Source of the DNA: Pomacea canaliculata
Lineage: Eukaryota; Mollusca; Gastropoda; Architaenioglossa; Ampullariidae
DNA: 64,000 nt
Direction: 5' to 3'
NCBI RefSeq assembly: GCF_003073045.1
Contig: NC_037596.1
Location: 11,963,950-12,027,949, forward strand
The notes beneath the pieces are model-generated. The model had not been told where the DNA came from, ran no database searches, and worked only from the letters and a program-made list of their open reading frames with translations. How positions within the stretch are numbered: position 1 is the first letter of the stretch; every line of letters starts with the position of its first letter. Positions 53,283 through 64,000 of the stretch are shown one piece after another. A program made the position numbers and the translations under genes.

Positions 53283-55021
53283 TGAATAGCATCAAGCCTA
53301 GAAATTCTTTAGATACATTCTAGTATTTTAATTACATAATTATGATTCCCGGTAACCTGGTACTATGTGCCTTCTTTTTTATATCATTTTGTTGCAGTTT
53401 GTCGACTTTTGTCCTTTTTGTGTATTTGTAAAAATCTGACCTTTCTTAGTACCAACCTCTTTTTTCTGTTCTCTTTTTTCTTTCTTACACACTTTAAATT
53501 ATCCTTTCTACTCCACCGAGGTAATGGGGCTTTTAAGTTTAAGTTGGAGGCTTTCTTCTTGCCAGTCTTTTTTCACACACTTTCAGGCTTGTTTTCTTTA
53601 TGCAAAATCACGATATCCTCAGTTTTTGTTACTTATTTTCTCTTTGCATTGTGTTGTTTTTTATTCATCATCATCACTGTTGTTTCCTCTTTCGTAGTTC
53701 ATATGATGTTTGTTTTCCTGACCCTCGAATGCTGCCTTTGTCTCGTTCTTGTTTTTCAGCACTAAGAGCATGCTTAAGAGTGTCAGTATGCGCTTTAAAA
53801 ATTCTTGCATTTATTATTAGTAGTAGACATCAGCTATTTTATGTATGTTGGGGTTAAGAATGACAATTTTGTTTATAAATATACACGAACGGGACGCACC
53901 AGATAAAAATATGACCTAGCTTGATGTACAGTCCTGCCTCCTTTATCCTCTAGTGCATAAAAACTCCTACAAAATTAATTTTCCAACTATTTGATCATTG
54001 GAAATGGTCGACCCACGCGGAGCTCTACTCAAAGATTTGAGAAACTGCCAACACTCAGGGTAAAGGTCTAAAGTTCTTTTCAGCGACGAAGTGGAAAATA
54101 ATTTCTTACGTGTATGTCTCCGCATGCTCACCATTGTAATGGACTAAATGTATTTGTGTCTGTTCGTAGCAATGTACACATTATGTTTCAATATTAAAAA
54201 TATAAGCTCTCTGCTATCAATGTAGACATTGAGCTCAATTAACCTTTTGGTGAATTGCTTGAAGACGAAACTGAGTAAGCATTGCACTTAATACTGGAAA
54301 ACCAAAATATATATGCATATTAGTGCCGGTTGGCAGGTAATCCTTTTTTTAACCTGCAAATTTGAATCTGAGTTCATCGTGTCTGTGTGAGAGGTCAAGG
54401 GTCACTTTACCTTACTCCGCAGTCTCCAAGCCAATCAGACCATGCAGCTCAGCTGGTAACTTAAATTTCAAAATATAACCTTAGTCATTTCACAACTCTC
54501 TGCGCTGCACGGGTGAGTAAGAAAGAAAGAGATTGGATTTCTGTGCTCCATGGACTCACAGCTGCCAAGAAACCGCATCCGTGTTCATAATCCCAACATC
54601 ATATCTCGGGACATGTTAATACTGATGGATTGCCCCGCACGCATGCTATGATCAACTCAAACACGTATTAAATGGAAGCTTAGGTTTAAATTTCTCATTA
54701 TGTCTAAAAAACAATCTGTAAAGCAGGCGTATCAAACCTTATACAGATTCCACAATATAGGCAATTTTGTATGTGTGTGTAAATAAGTGTTTTAATGCGT
54801 GAGCATCACATCAAGGCCAGGTCAGAAGAATAAATAAATAATTGAATATTTACAATAAATTATTTATAATAAATTACTGTGATATGACAGCGATATTCAC
54901 AGCAGCATAGCATAAAATCTGTGATGAAACAAATAATATTTGTGTGTATTTTTCCCTTTAAAGACATGCAAAAGGGTATTTGTTGGTAAATGAACTGGCA
55001 TGAATTTGGTTGTTAAGAATT
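53283..55021. other. Intergenic DNA, no gene seen
   Basis: A T-rich frame at 53,367-53,765 is low-complexity and hydrophobic by composition. A palindromic alternating purine-pyrimidine tract lies just outside, near 52,652-52,669. I see no RNA gene or exon with supported splice sites. Confidence 0.4.
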
Positions 55022-55200
55022 TAAGCTGGTTTTTTATAAAAATTGACAATCATTTGAAAGGCGTTTTTAAAAAGGCAAAGGCAAAAGGAAATGAGTCAGT
55101 GCAGTGTCAAACCCAAAGCAGGAAAATGTTAGAAACGTGATGTGGAGAAAGATGGGGAACCGTATTAAATGTATTTCGTGTCTCGAACTGTTCAAGTTTA
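55022..55200. repeat. Duplicated flank shared with 200-375
   Basis: Clear similarity to the window's left edge, ending at CGTATTAAATGTATTTCGTG and the following TCTCGA. Marks the left flank of the unit that contains gene G. Confidence 0.65.
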
Positions 55201-56340
55201 TCAAATTATTTAGTATATTTCATAAATCTGTATTACTGAACTTTAAATCACAAGTCTCTTGTTTACGGACGATCATAGGTGGGCCCTCGTGAGTATCGTG
55301 GCGAGAAATGTAAGAGACTGGCGTGTGATCATTGTTTATACTGTTCCCCTACAAAATTCTTTTAACGTATGTGGTAAGAGTTCCCCAGGGACAAAGCAAG
55401 TTGGAGAGAAGACACAGAAACATTGTAATACTTCGCATTTCTTTATTTTTACACTGCTTCGTTTTTGATATATTTCGCCTTCTTTCTTTCTTTTTTTTTT
55501 CTTTGCATCCACCCCTTCTATTTGACATAAATCCACACACACACAAACACACAGAATATGTCTTTACTTATTCAAATGACGATTTTAGCAGAATAAACTT
55601 AAATCGCTTTGAATAAATTCCGTGTTTCCTAAGTTTCAAACGTCGAGCTATGGTCTCATGAAAGGTTTTGATTTCTTAAAAGACGGAAGTGTCAGCTTAC
55701 ATCAAGGAAGAAGAGAATTTTAAATTTTGCTTGCTACATGGTTTGCCTGCATTTGGCTTGTGAAAAATGATAGCTTGGAGTCGATCTCAGGGAGAACTTT
55801 TATTGTTCAAAGAATTTCAAGATGCCTAAAACGCGTTGTGTGAGCAAACCTATGTTCGCATTTCTCGTTTTTCAGACAGTGATTTATGCACAGCAGGAAA
55901 AGTGTGAGTTTATTTTGTACATTTAAATTTGGACATACTTTCAGCATCGACATTTCATAAAACAGAAGAATAACATGCCCTACTGGGAAAACTATAATTT
56001 GTATGCAGCAATTTGCTTGCCTATTTATCTGTTATCCTGAAAATGTAAAATGTATAATTCGAGTAGAAAAAGTTTTAAAATCTTTTTAACAGTAGTTATT
56101 TTAAAAAGTAAATTAATACTTAATTTCAAATTTGAATGTGCATATTTTTCTTAATGGGTGTTATGTAAATACATCATAAAATGACAAACTGATATTAGTA
56201 CAGTTATGAATGTCTTCAATTTCTCATTTAAAAACTTTTGCACACTCTTTGGTAGTAAACATAGTTTTCAATTTTCTCACTAAGCAGACTTTTGCCCCCA
56301 TTTTAAGAAATGACTGAGGATGGGACAGACCATCAATTTG

Positions 56341-56344
56341 TTTT

Positions 56345-56377
<33 letters not shown>
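56341..56377. repeat. (TTG)n microsatellite
   Basis: Ten or so TTG units in intron 1 of pseudogene G. Confidence 0.95.
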
Positions 56378-57368
56378 TGGAAATAGATGGCAAACAAGTA
56401 ATGTTACCTTTTAATGAAATGTAAAGACTATTATTTATTTTAAAAAATCACAGTTGAGAGGGATTTATTATTTGTTAACCTACTATATATATAGATGACT
56501 AGATTTTCTTAAATTTAGATGATATTTCATTCTAGATAAAAAAAAATTAGTGGATCTCATAGATTCATAACCAAACAGGCTATTTTAGAAGAGCTACGGT
56601 CTTCTTACTGTTATTTTTTCTAAAGGGAGATGAATGTAGGACGTCCTTTTTCAGGTGCGGTGCTAGAATTTCCACACTTTACAGACACCATTTGGGTCTA
56701 CAAACACGACTTCGTCAACCTGACCTTCTGGCTGAATACTTCAGGGTGTGAGCAGTCAGACACAGTCTACAGACTGTCAGTGAAGCTCAAAACAGACAAA
56801 AACATCACCGACGACGATGGACGATTAGCTGTTATTAACGGCAGGTGTGACGTAACAACTGGAACGTTACTTCGCTGTGTCAGTCCAGCTGGTCCAGTGG
56901 AGCTGTACAGCAAAGTGAACACATCGCACATCGAAATCGAATGGAAATGGTGGTGGAAAGAAAATGGGTCGTTACAGACAGGAACAAAACATTACATATA
57001 AGGCTTTATAGTCAGTACTATAATACATAAAACTTCATATCATATTTTTCTTTGTCTCATTCTTTGCTCTCCCACATTAAAATTCTCTCCAAAAATGTAC
57101 TACAACTGATATTTTCAAATATTAGTCATTTGTAGCCAAACACCACCATATTTAACAGATTTAACTGTTAGACCTTATTTTTACTCATTTAAAAAACATG
57201 TGATTCATAAGTGCTGAGTAGTTGAACGCTACAGAAAGTAACCCTCACACAAACTTTAAGGATTGCATTTTTTCGGAGAGATAGTAACTATTTTAACAAT
57301 TAGCTGGTAGTCGATATGAAATCGGGAAAAGAGGAACAACCTTGTGTGACAGAGAACTTCACATTTGC

Positions 57369-57430
57369 AGACAACAACAACAACAACAACAACAAACAAT
57401 AATAACAACAACAACAGTAGTAGTAGTAGT
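57369..57430. repeat. (CAA)n and (TAG)n microsatellite
   Basis: Compound trinucleotide tract just before the Ig2 exon of pseudogene G, with an AAT-like interruption. Confidence 0.9.
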
Positions 57431-58781
57431 TTAATATTACATCTATTGCTGGTAATGTCCTCTTTCTTTCTATTTGTTACTGTTGTTGCAGACCCACCTA
57501 CTGTCAAAAATCTTACTGTAAACGGACAGGAGGTTAACGGTACTTTTATTATCGACGTGGGTCAGAACATCAGCATCTTCTGCGCTTTTGGTAAAGGCAA
57601 CCCTCCAACCACCTTTCGTCTGTTAGATGGAAAAGGAGATGAAATAGTTATCGCTAGGGAGGAAACACACATTATTCATTCTGGCGGCTGTTTCATGTGA
57701 AGACAACTGGCCTGTCGTCCGGTGTGAAGGAAACAGGTCAACAGAAAACAGATCTGTATCATTGCTCCTAAGATGTGAGTACAAACTTCACCGAACATTG
57801 GCAAAATGTTTTCTACGAATTATTCAAAAATCTGCGTGTAAGAAACACTGGTGACTTTGAGTGAAGAGTTTGAGCAATGCTTAACTTTATTTTAGTCAGA
57901 TGATTATGAAAAAAACCTACAGAATCAAAGCATTATAATGACTTCCAAAAATGACAAAAGCTATCAAGTCTTTAACGAAAACTATTTAATTTGTTCTTTG
58001 GTTTTTCAGGTCCTCCACAGTTTACTGACGTGGCTCCAAAATTAATAGATCATGACCTGACTGATCATGTGATTTTAAATATCAAGGCCCACTCGACAAT
58101 AATCAATGGATGTTTCTTGACCCCTTGCATCTTCAACAGAAACTACTCGACGAAAAGTAAACTGCAGTCTTCATGGTATCCCGCCAAACTTAACTCTAAC
58201 CATTCTTCTTCAAGACAAAGACAAGTTGATCCAAGGCAACTGGACATTAACTGTCACAAATGAAATAGGAACTGGAGAAATAGTTTTGACTTTTTTCAGC
58301 ATTTCAGGTATATATCTCTATAATATAATTCTAAAATAGCCTGTATATAATTTTCAACTGGAGAAAATACTCGCCTCCAAAAGTTACGAGTTAACCCTTC
58401 TTCCACAAATAGCTAATTTACACTTAATATATTTATATTTGTAAGTACACTGCCTATACACTGCGTGTAAAAATATATTCACCATGTAGATGTTACTTGT
58501 TCTAACGAATATTTCTCTATGACACTTTAGATATGACTTTATGACAACCATTTTTTTACATACTAAAACTGTTTATTGTTTTATTCACAAGCAGGAAACA
58601 GAAAGTATAACTTCTATATTTGGAGAAGTTTGAACATGTGTACTTTGTGTCAAATCCGTTTTTGTTGTTACAGGGGATGATCATCAATTCATGGTAGTTA
58701 CTGGGGTACTCTGTGGTGTTGCAGTCCTCACTGTTATTGTCCTTGCCATTCTGAGGGCCAGGTGGCATAAACATAAATACG

Positions 58782-60243
58782 GTAAGTTTTTCGAGTAATT
58801 TTTGGACTTGATGTTGATGTATTCTTGTCTTTCGTCAATTTTTTACCAAGAGCTTGAAGAAAAAAAGCTTATAAGTTTAAGCTTTTCTTCCTTTAGCATA
58901 ATGACATGAGACGAATGGAGTAGAGAGAGAGAACAGAATACCAAGCAGAAAGCCTCGTTCCGTCACATCGCTGTCCTCTTTAGGACAGAGGCAACATGTT
59001 AGGTAATATGGTCACCTTTAGTCCGAACGGTGATGACGAATCTGTGGGCATCTACCGCTGTGTGCACCCACTTTTAACCCCATTAACGCCGTTTTATGTC
59101 GCCTCCTTTCGTCGTGTGGGCCAGAGTGAGGGACGAGTCGTTGAGGTTAGTGGAACAGTGGGGATGACCATAGCTTCAATGTTTTACAAGCCCTACTTCA
59201 TGTATCATCACTCGGCGGAACCTGATGTCTCGGTGATGTTGCAAAACATGAGACCCTCTCAAAGATAGTTCTGCAGGGATACATAGGCGAAAAGCGCTGT
59301 CAAAAAAAGAGAGAAAGAGAGAGAAAGAACTGGCTGGCGAATGTGAAAAGTTGGACAGGTTGCCCAATGACAGACTTTATAGACGTCACAAAGTCCGACA
59401 CAAATTGCGAGCCTTTTAACCCCCTGAGTCTCATCTGGTCCCCCTTCCTCATATATTTGTCTACAATATCTGAGATATTTCAAATAAACTCAAATTTAAA
59501 AACAAAAATTTTCTTTGTTCTATGTCATTTGCTAAAAGTTTTTTTTAAGAAAAAAAGTATGCAGGGCATGGCACAAAACCATTAATTCAAGCAAGCATAT
59601 GAAAATCATTCCAAAAGATTTCTCCATTATTTAACACCTTTTATCTTCAACGACAGCTTCTGCTATGATGACTACTGTGCATTGTCCATTAGCAACAAAT
59701 AGAACATTAAGATAGCTTGCAGGAGGAGCATCTGGCAGTCATTACACATGGATGTTTGAATGTTGGGGATAGGGGTGGTGGTGGTGTGCCTGTGTATGCC
59801 TGCACATTGCTCACATGCCTTTTTTGTGTAATGTACATTTGTTTTTCTGTCTAATATTGCATGCACCTGCATATATGAATGTTTAAAAAACTTTGAGCTT
59901 AGCTGCTACTGGGAAATGGAGTTTTATATGAATTACTTGTTGTGTTGTTGTTATTATTATTGTTTAAATAACTATACAATGGAAATGTTTTATTCTGATG
60001 GTTGTCATGATAATAATTGATAGGTATAATAAAAAAAAACTAATAAATATTTAAATAATTACAAATATTTATACAACCACTGTCTTAGTATACCTATCCA
60101 CTGACTGTACATTGGGAGCATATGAGCACCAATAACTCTTGCCTGTAACTGCCATCCAGATTTATATAGTTTTTATGCTCCAAAATTTATTTTTGATACC
60201 TAATGTGTGAACTGTAAGCAGCCCACATAATCTCAAATACAGC
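58782..60243. other. Downstream region of G, unassigned
   Basis: A tail exon for G is not evident. An open frame at 58,996-59,268 (DDESVGIYRCVHP... to LQNMRPSQR) has less AT-rich codons and a GIYRC motif that faintly recalls the second cysteine strand of an Ig domain. No domain can be assigned and no splice sites support it. A (GAGA)n tract follows near 59,308-59,325. Confidence 0.3.
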
Positions 60244-60450
60244 ATGTATCAAGAAAAATTTCACTGTAGTGTTTCCAGTCACAGTGAGGAACTCAATGGT
60301 ACAAACAACATGTTGCATTATGTTCCGCCAACTAAACCAAGGGCATTTAAATGGATTGCAAAAGGTTTTGCTAACCTGCCAAAGGAAATGTGTTACATAC
60401 TGAAGTCTAATATTGATACTGAGAAAGAAGCAGTGAAGAACACCTATTAA
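60244..60450 (+). CDS. Unrecognised 68-codon open frame, possible terminal exon
   Basis: It follows a CAG acceptor-like site at 60,241-60,243 and reads like a protein (PRAFKWIAKGFANLPKEMCY, then KSNIDTEKEAVKNTY and a stop). I do not recognise a family. It could be the last exon of an unseen gene, or a fragment of a mobile element. A longer minus-strand frame overlaps it but is hydrophobic and AT-driven. Confidence 0.22.
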   Translation: MYQEKFHCSVSSHSEELNGTNNMLHYVPPTKPRAFKWIAKGFANLPKEMCYILKSNIDTEKEAVKNTY

Positions 60451-60799
60451 AATTATGGTGACATTATTTGCTTGTCTGTTGTACAATTTAGCATAGAGAT
60501 TGTTTGACTTGCATGTGGTTTGCTTTACATTGAAACATATATGCATAAAGGGGCTGTCAATGATTTCACAATTTTTTTTTTTCAACACACACACACAATA
60601 CACTAAACACCATCTCCTGAATAAACTTAATTTTATTTTGCTACTTTGACTCAATCATAGATTATGATCTCATCCCTAGACACAAAATCATTTCCTCATC
60701 TTTGATGAATCCACAACAATGTAACCAACCATTCAAATTGATCGCAATCAGATTATTGTCTTCTTCACAATGTCATAATTTGCCTTCCAGTCCCTTTTA

Positions 60800-62239
60800 C
60801 ATAAAAGAGAACTCTATGTTTTACATTAATTTTGTTTACTCAGTCAAACAGATTTGAATTCAACTTAAGCTCTTTCCTGATATAGTTGTCTCTGTGCACC
60901 GAGACCAAATTAACTCCCTTTGACCACTAGGCACAAGAATTGAATCTAGGCAAGTGGGTATGAACTCAAATTTTCTAGAATAGAAATGAAAAATGTGGAT
61001 TATACAGTAAACGTAAACAATTTGTATGTCGATAATTTGGTTGAATCAAGAGAAGTCAGTGACAAACACATTAGGTCTGTCAGTGGTTGAGGAGCTCTTA
61101 GCAGAGTTTGCCATGTTTTCATTTAACCTCACAAACACACAGTCTTACTAAGACTGACATGTACAGCTGCTAATCTTAGTGGATGTGAATATTTTTCCGA
61201 GCATACATATTTATAAAATATTTATGATCAAGCAGTTTTGTGCAAGTGTGCACACATGTGAACATACAAGCACATTGAAATAGTTGCCTCTTTACTTCAT
61301 GACAGATATTTTATGTGTGTGACGGTGCATAAAATCTTGTGTGTGCTTGTTTTGCAGGATTATTAGTGTGCATGCTTAATTAGTTGAATATCTGCAATTT
61401 AGCTTGTGGCTCTGTGCATACCTGCTCATGTTACGTTTGTGTGTAAATATGCGTATGAGATCTGATATTGTACATACAATCTGCAAACTCATATGCATAT
61501 AAACAGACATGAATATGCACTACTACATACATGTGCAGTCGTACATATGAAATGCGCAAGAACATTTAAATGTCTGCATCTTCCTGAGAGAATGTTTGTT
61601 TATATGTACATTTATGTGTATACCATTGTGTGTATACGCATCAACCAGTAAAACAGAAAAAAAGATCTACAAATTATAAACAATCCACCAACAAACAAAC
61701 ACACCCACAATTGTCAGGAAGGGGAAGAATTTGCCACACCAATTGCATTTATTGTCAAATAAAAAAGGCTGATTATGAAAATGCTGCTAGTTTTTGAGTT
61801 TATATTTACTCTTTAAGTAAACAAGTAGTCATTAGCTTAACATGTGTCTTCAATTTAATCTCTTTTACAATGTTGTGTTCTGAAATAGTTAAAGTAAAAA
61901 AATATGTTTATTCCTTATTATCTGTAACTTAATGCACAGCAGCATAAGAGTGGTACAAAGAGTAAGGCTGAGGGCAATTTGAAAACTAAAGTTTTGATAA
62001 AAAAGTGGCTTTGATAAATTTCTCACAAACGTCAAGTAAAATAGGAATTAGACATGTGTACAGTATTAAAGAAGACATTTTTAATTCATATGTTAACATT
62101 TCAAATGGAATTTACTGTTTGAAATCTTTTGATTGTAACATACTTTAAGAAAATTATACCTCAGAAAATAATTTGTCACTTTATCAATAATAATATAATT
62201 TGTAAAGCACTTCTCCCTGTTTGGAGTTGAGCTCAATTT
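60800..62239. repeat. Duplicated flank shared with 730-955
   Basis: 60,800-60,930 matches 730-860 and 62,160-62,240 matches 876-955. The 1.2 kb between them is extra here. No gene seen. At 62,240 the sequence jumps to the equivalent of position 1,528, skipping the SINE region. Confidence 0.6.
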
Positions 62240-64000
62240 GTCACCCTCAGTTCATCATACATGTGACACTCTCCCTGGGCCTCACCTGCTGCTAAGGCCA
62301 CCTTTGAAAGTATGCACACCTTTTTCTTCTATTTACCTGCATCCAATTTTATGTCAGTTTAGTCCCTTTATATGAAAAAACTGTTTCATTTTAAGTTTTT
62401 CTTTGGAAACTTTTAAAGTTTTGACATTAATTTTTTTCTCATTACTTCAAAGTTGTGTATAGTAACAGTTACACCAATTACCTCCCTTTAACTATTGGTG
62501 AACATCTTTGGTTCTTATATCACCATGTATCATGTGGACAATAGGAACTAAATGAGTAATGTGGAAAATAAAATAATGGAGTGAAACGAAGAAGGATTGA
62601 GCAACTGAATTTTAAAACATTATACAAAGTAAAATCTAAGTGGAGTGAAGGTAAAGATGATAGATATTCATATGAAATGAATGTGAATATATCTTGCACA
62701 AGCCTGTCAGTAGTGTATGACACACACACTCTTTCTCTCAAAAGTTAACATATTATATACCTAGCTACACTCGGCCCTATGCTACTCAATGAGTAACAAG
62801 GAATAAACTAAATACACCTACACACATGCACACACATTTACTTACAAATTTATGTTTAAGATGGGAAAGAGATGTGCTTACATGATGGAATTGGGTGGGT
62901 GACAGAGGGTACACAAATCTAGCCTAAGGAATTATTAAAGTATGGTGTACAATGATGTCAGCATGGCTACGACAGTACTCCCACACAGTGTATCATCCTT
63001 TCCACCACCATAAAAAAATTAGGTCTATTAGTTTATAATTTGTGCATTAGTGCATGTGCGTGTGTGTGTGTGTCAAAAACAAGTACCTGCTAAAGAGAAC
63101 CTTACACAAAATAAGAAATGCTGCTGCTAAAAATGATGATGATGATATGGAAAATATATATAAATATATAATTTAGAGACATATGTATAAATTGACAATC
63201 TTTTAACAATTTACAATTTTATTTGTATAATTATGACAGAAATTATTCAACAAGATCTTAAGCAGGTTTCATAGTTCAGAACCTCTAACCATCAAAATTT
63301 TGTTCTAATAAAAAGATCCAATTCATGAAGAAAACAATTTATACTTAAAATAAAGCAGACTTGGGTATGTGGAATCATAGCACCTCAACAAAACATCTCT
63401 AATCTTGAGGGCTATATATTCGTCACAGCAGAGGAATCATGGTGTACAAAGTGCCAAGAGGTCAGCTAAATTTATTCAATGAAAAATAGTAATTGCATGT
63501 ATAACCTACACCTTTAGATATTACATAAAAATAGTAAAGATACAGAGACACCCAATGGTTGTCAAATGACATTTAAAGGTGAGTTTGACAAGGCAATTTC
63601 AGACATAAGTGGGGAAAAAATTATTAGATGATGAAAATACAGTATGATACTTTGCGTAGCCCTGGCTGATATATTAGACACAGTAACAAGAATATCACCT
63701 TCTGACAGGATAAAGGAATGATAATTTGAGGCTTACATTGAACAGCAATAATTGGGATCTATAGTTGGGAGCAGAACTGATGTTCCTAAGACATGTGACT
63801 AAGCATGATGACCTAGCTTGTAGAGTGGCGATAAATGTGTGGGCATGTGTGTATATACACGTGTGTGTGTGTGTGCTTGCACGTGCAGTTTTCTTTCAGG
63901 AACTTATTTTTGTGTCTAGTGTCTTCTCAGTGCAACACATTCACCCACAAATAGCCTACATTAAATAACATTATTCTATAAAAGTATATGTTACTTCTAA
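62240..64000. repeat. Segmental duplication block P, copy 3 (cut by window end)
   Basis: Very close to 21,500-23,270, including the segment near 63,230-63,600 that copy 1 lacks. Ends at the equivalent of about position 3,080. By analogy, block Q and another A-type receptor on the minus strand should begin about 3 kb beyond the window. Confidence 0.75.

Larger units (their letters stand above)
55822..58781 (+). pseudogene. Receptor G: decayed D-type three-Ig receptor, inverted
   Basis: Exons matching gene D one to one: signal peptide 55,822-55,903 (82 bases, as in D); Ig1 56,655 to about 57,008; Ig2 57,492-57,774 (283 versus 285); Ig3 58,010-58,307 (298 versus 297); transmembrane 58,674-58,781. 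Ig1 keeps FVNLTFWLNTSGCEQSD and EWKWWWKENGS, then loses frame near 56,970 and lacks the donor that D uses. Ig2 loses two bases after THIIHS. Ig3 gains a base net. The leader and membrane exons (VVTGVLCGVAVLTVIVLAIL) are open. Upstream of 57,490 a (CAA)n/(TAG)n tract lies against the Ig2 acceptor. Several independent lesions mark it as a pseudogene. It lies in opposite orientation to D, about 15 kb away with E between them. Confidence 0.82.

Noticed and set aside
53367-53765. A 132-codon hydrophobic plus-strand frame
   Set aside because: T-rich DNA gives Phe, Leu and Ser runs. There is no domain, no splice support and an overlapping frame of the same kind.
58996-59268. A 90-codon frame with a GIYRC motif, considered as a further Ig exon of G
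   Set aside because: It lies beyond the membrane exon, lacks flanking splice sites of the right phase and has no other Ig landmarks.

Overview
The window looks like part of an animal genome, most likely a gastropod mollusc. It is AT-rich and full of introns. It carries tRNA-derived SINEs, LINE/SINE 3' tails with short tandem repeats, hAT transposons with 8-bp target duplications, and a solo LTR. The mollusc assignment is my inference from the general look of the receptors and repeats; nothing here names a species.

The main content is a cluster of immunoglobulin-like (Ig-like) cell-surface receptor genes. Almost every domain sits on its own exon, and all domain-joining introns are phase 1. 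Three paralogues lie on the minus strand and share one plan: signal peptide, Ig1, Ig2, Ig3, stalk plus transmembrane segment, and a tyrosine-bearing cytoplasmic tail. They are A (5,996-10,573), B (14,609-18,470, with its tail exon stranded at 13,220-13,473) and C (26,299-31,659). Only C reads open from end to end (461 codons plus stop). B stops just after its membrane segment (404 codons). A has frame problems in Ig2 and in the tail. A second subfamily has gene D (minus, 37,559-40,722) and a decayed inverted copy G (plus, 55,822-58,781). An orphan signal-peptide exon related to D lies at 20,896. Between D and G is E (plus, 44,361-50,541), a shorter and more distant receptor whose ectodomain is split over two exons.

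The A, B and C genes sit in segmental duplications. Block P (1,358-4,555; 21,320-24,811; 62,240-64,000) and block Q (4,556-6,000; 11,735-13,220; 24,812-26,300) lie downstream of the receptors. Block S (18,600-20,560; 31,740-33,803) lies upstream of B and C. The last 1.8 kb of the window starts another P block, so a further receptor copy probably follows beyond the right edge.

The three A-type Ig1 domains are nearly identical except for one 36-residue block that is strongly divergent. The three promoters share a TATA-like element and an IRF/ETS-like motif. These features suggest an expanding innate recognition family with intact, tail-less and broken members side by side. Function, ligand and expression cannot be read from the sequence.
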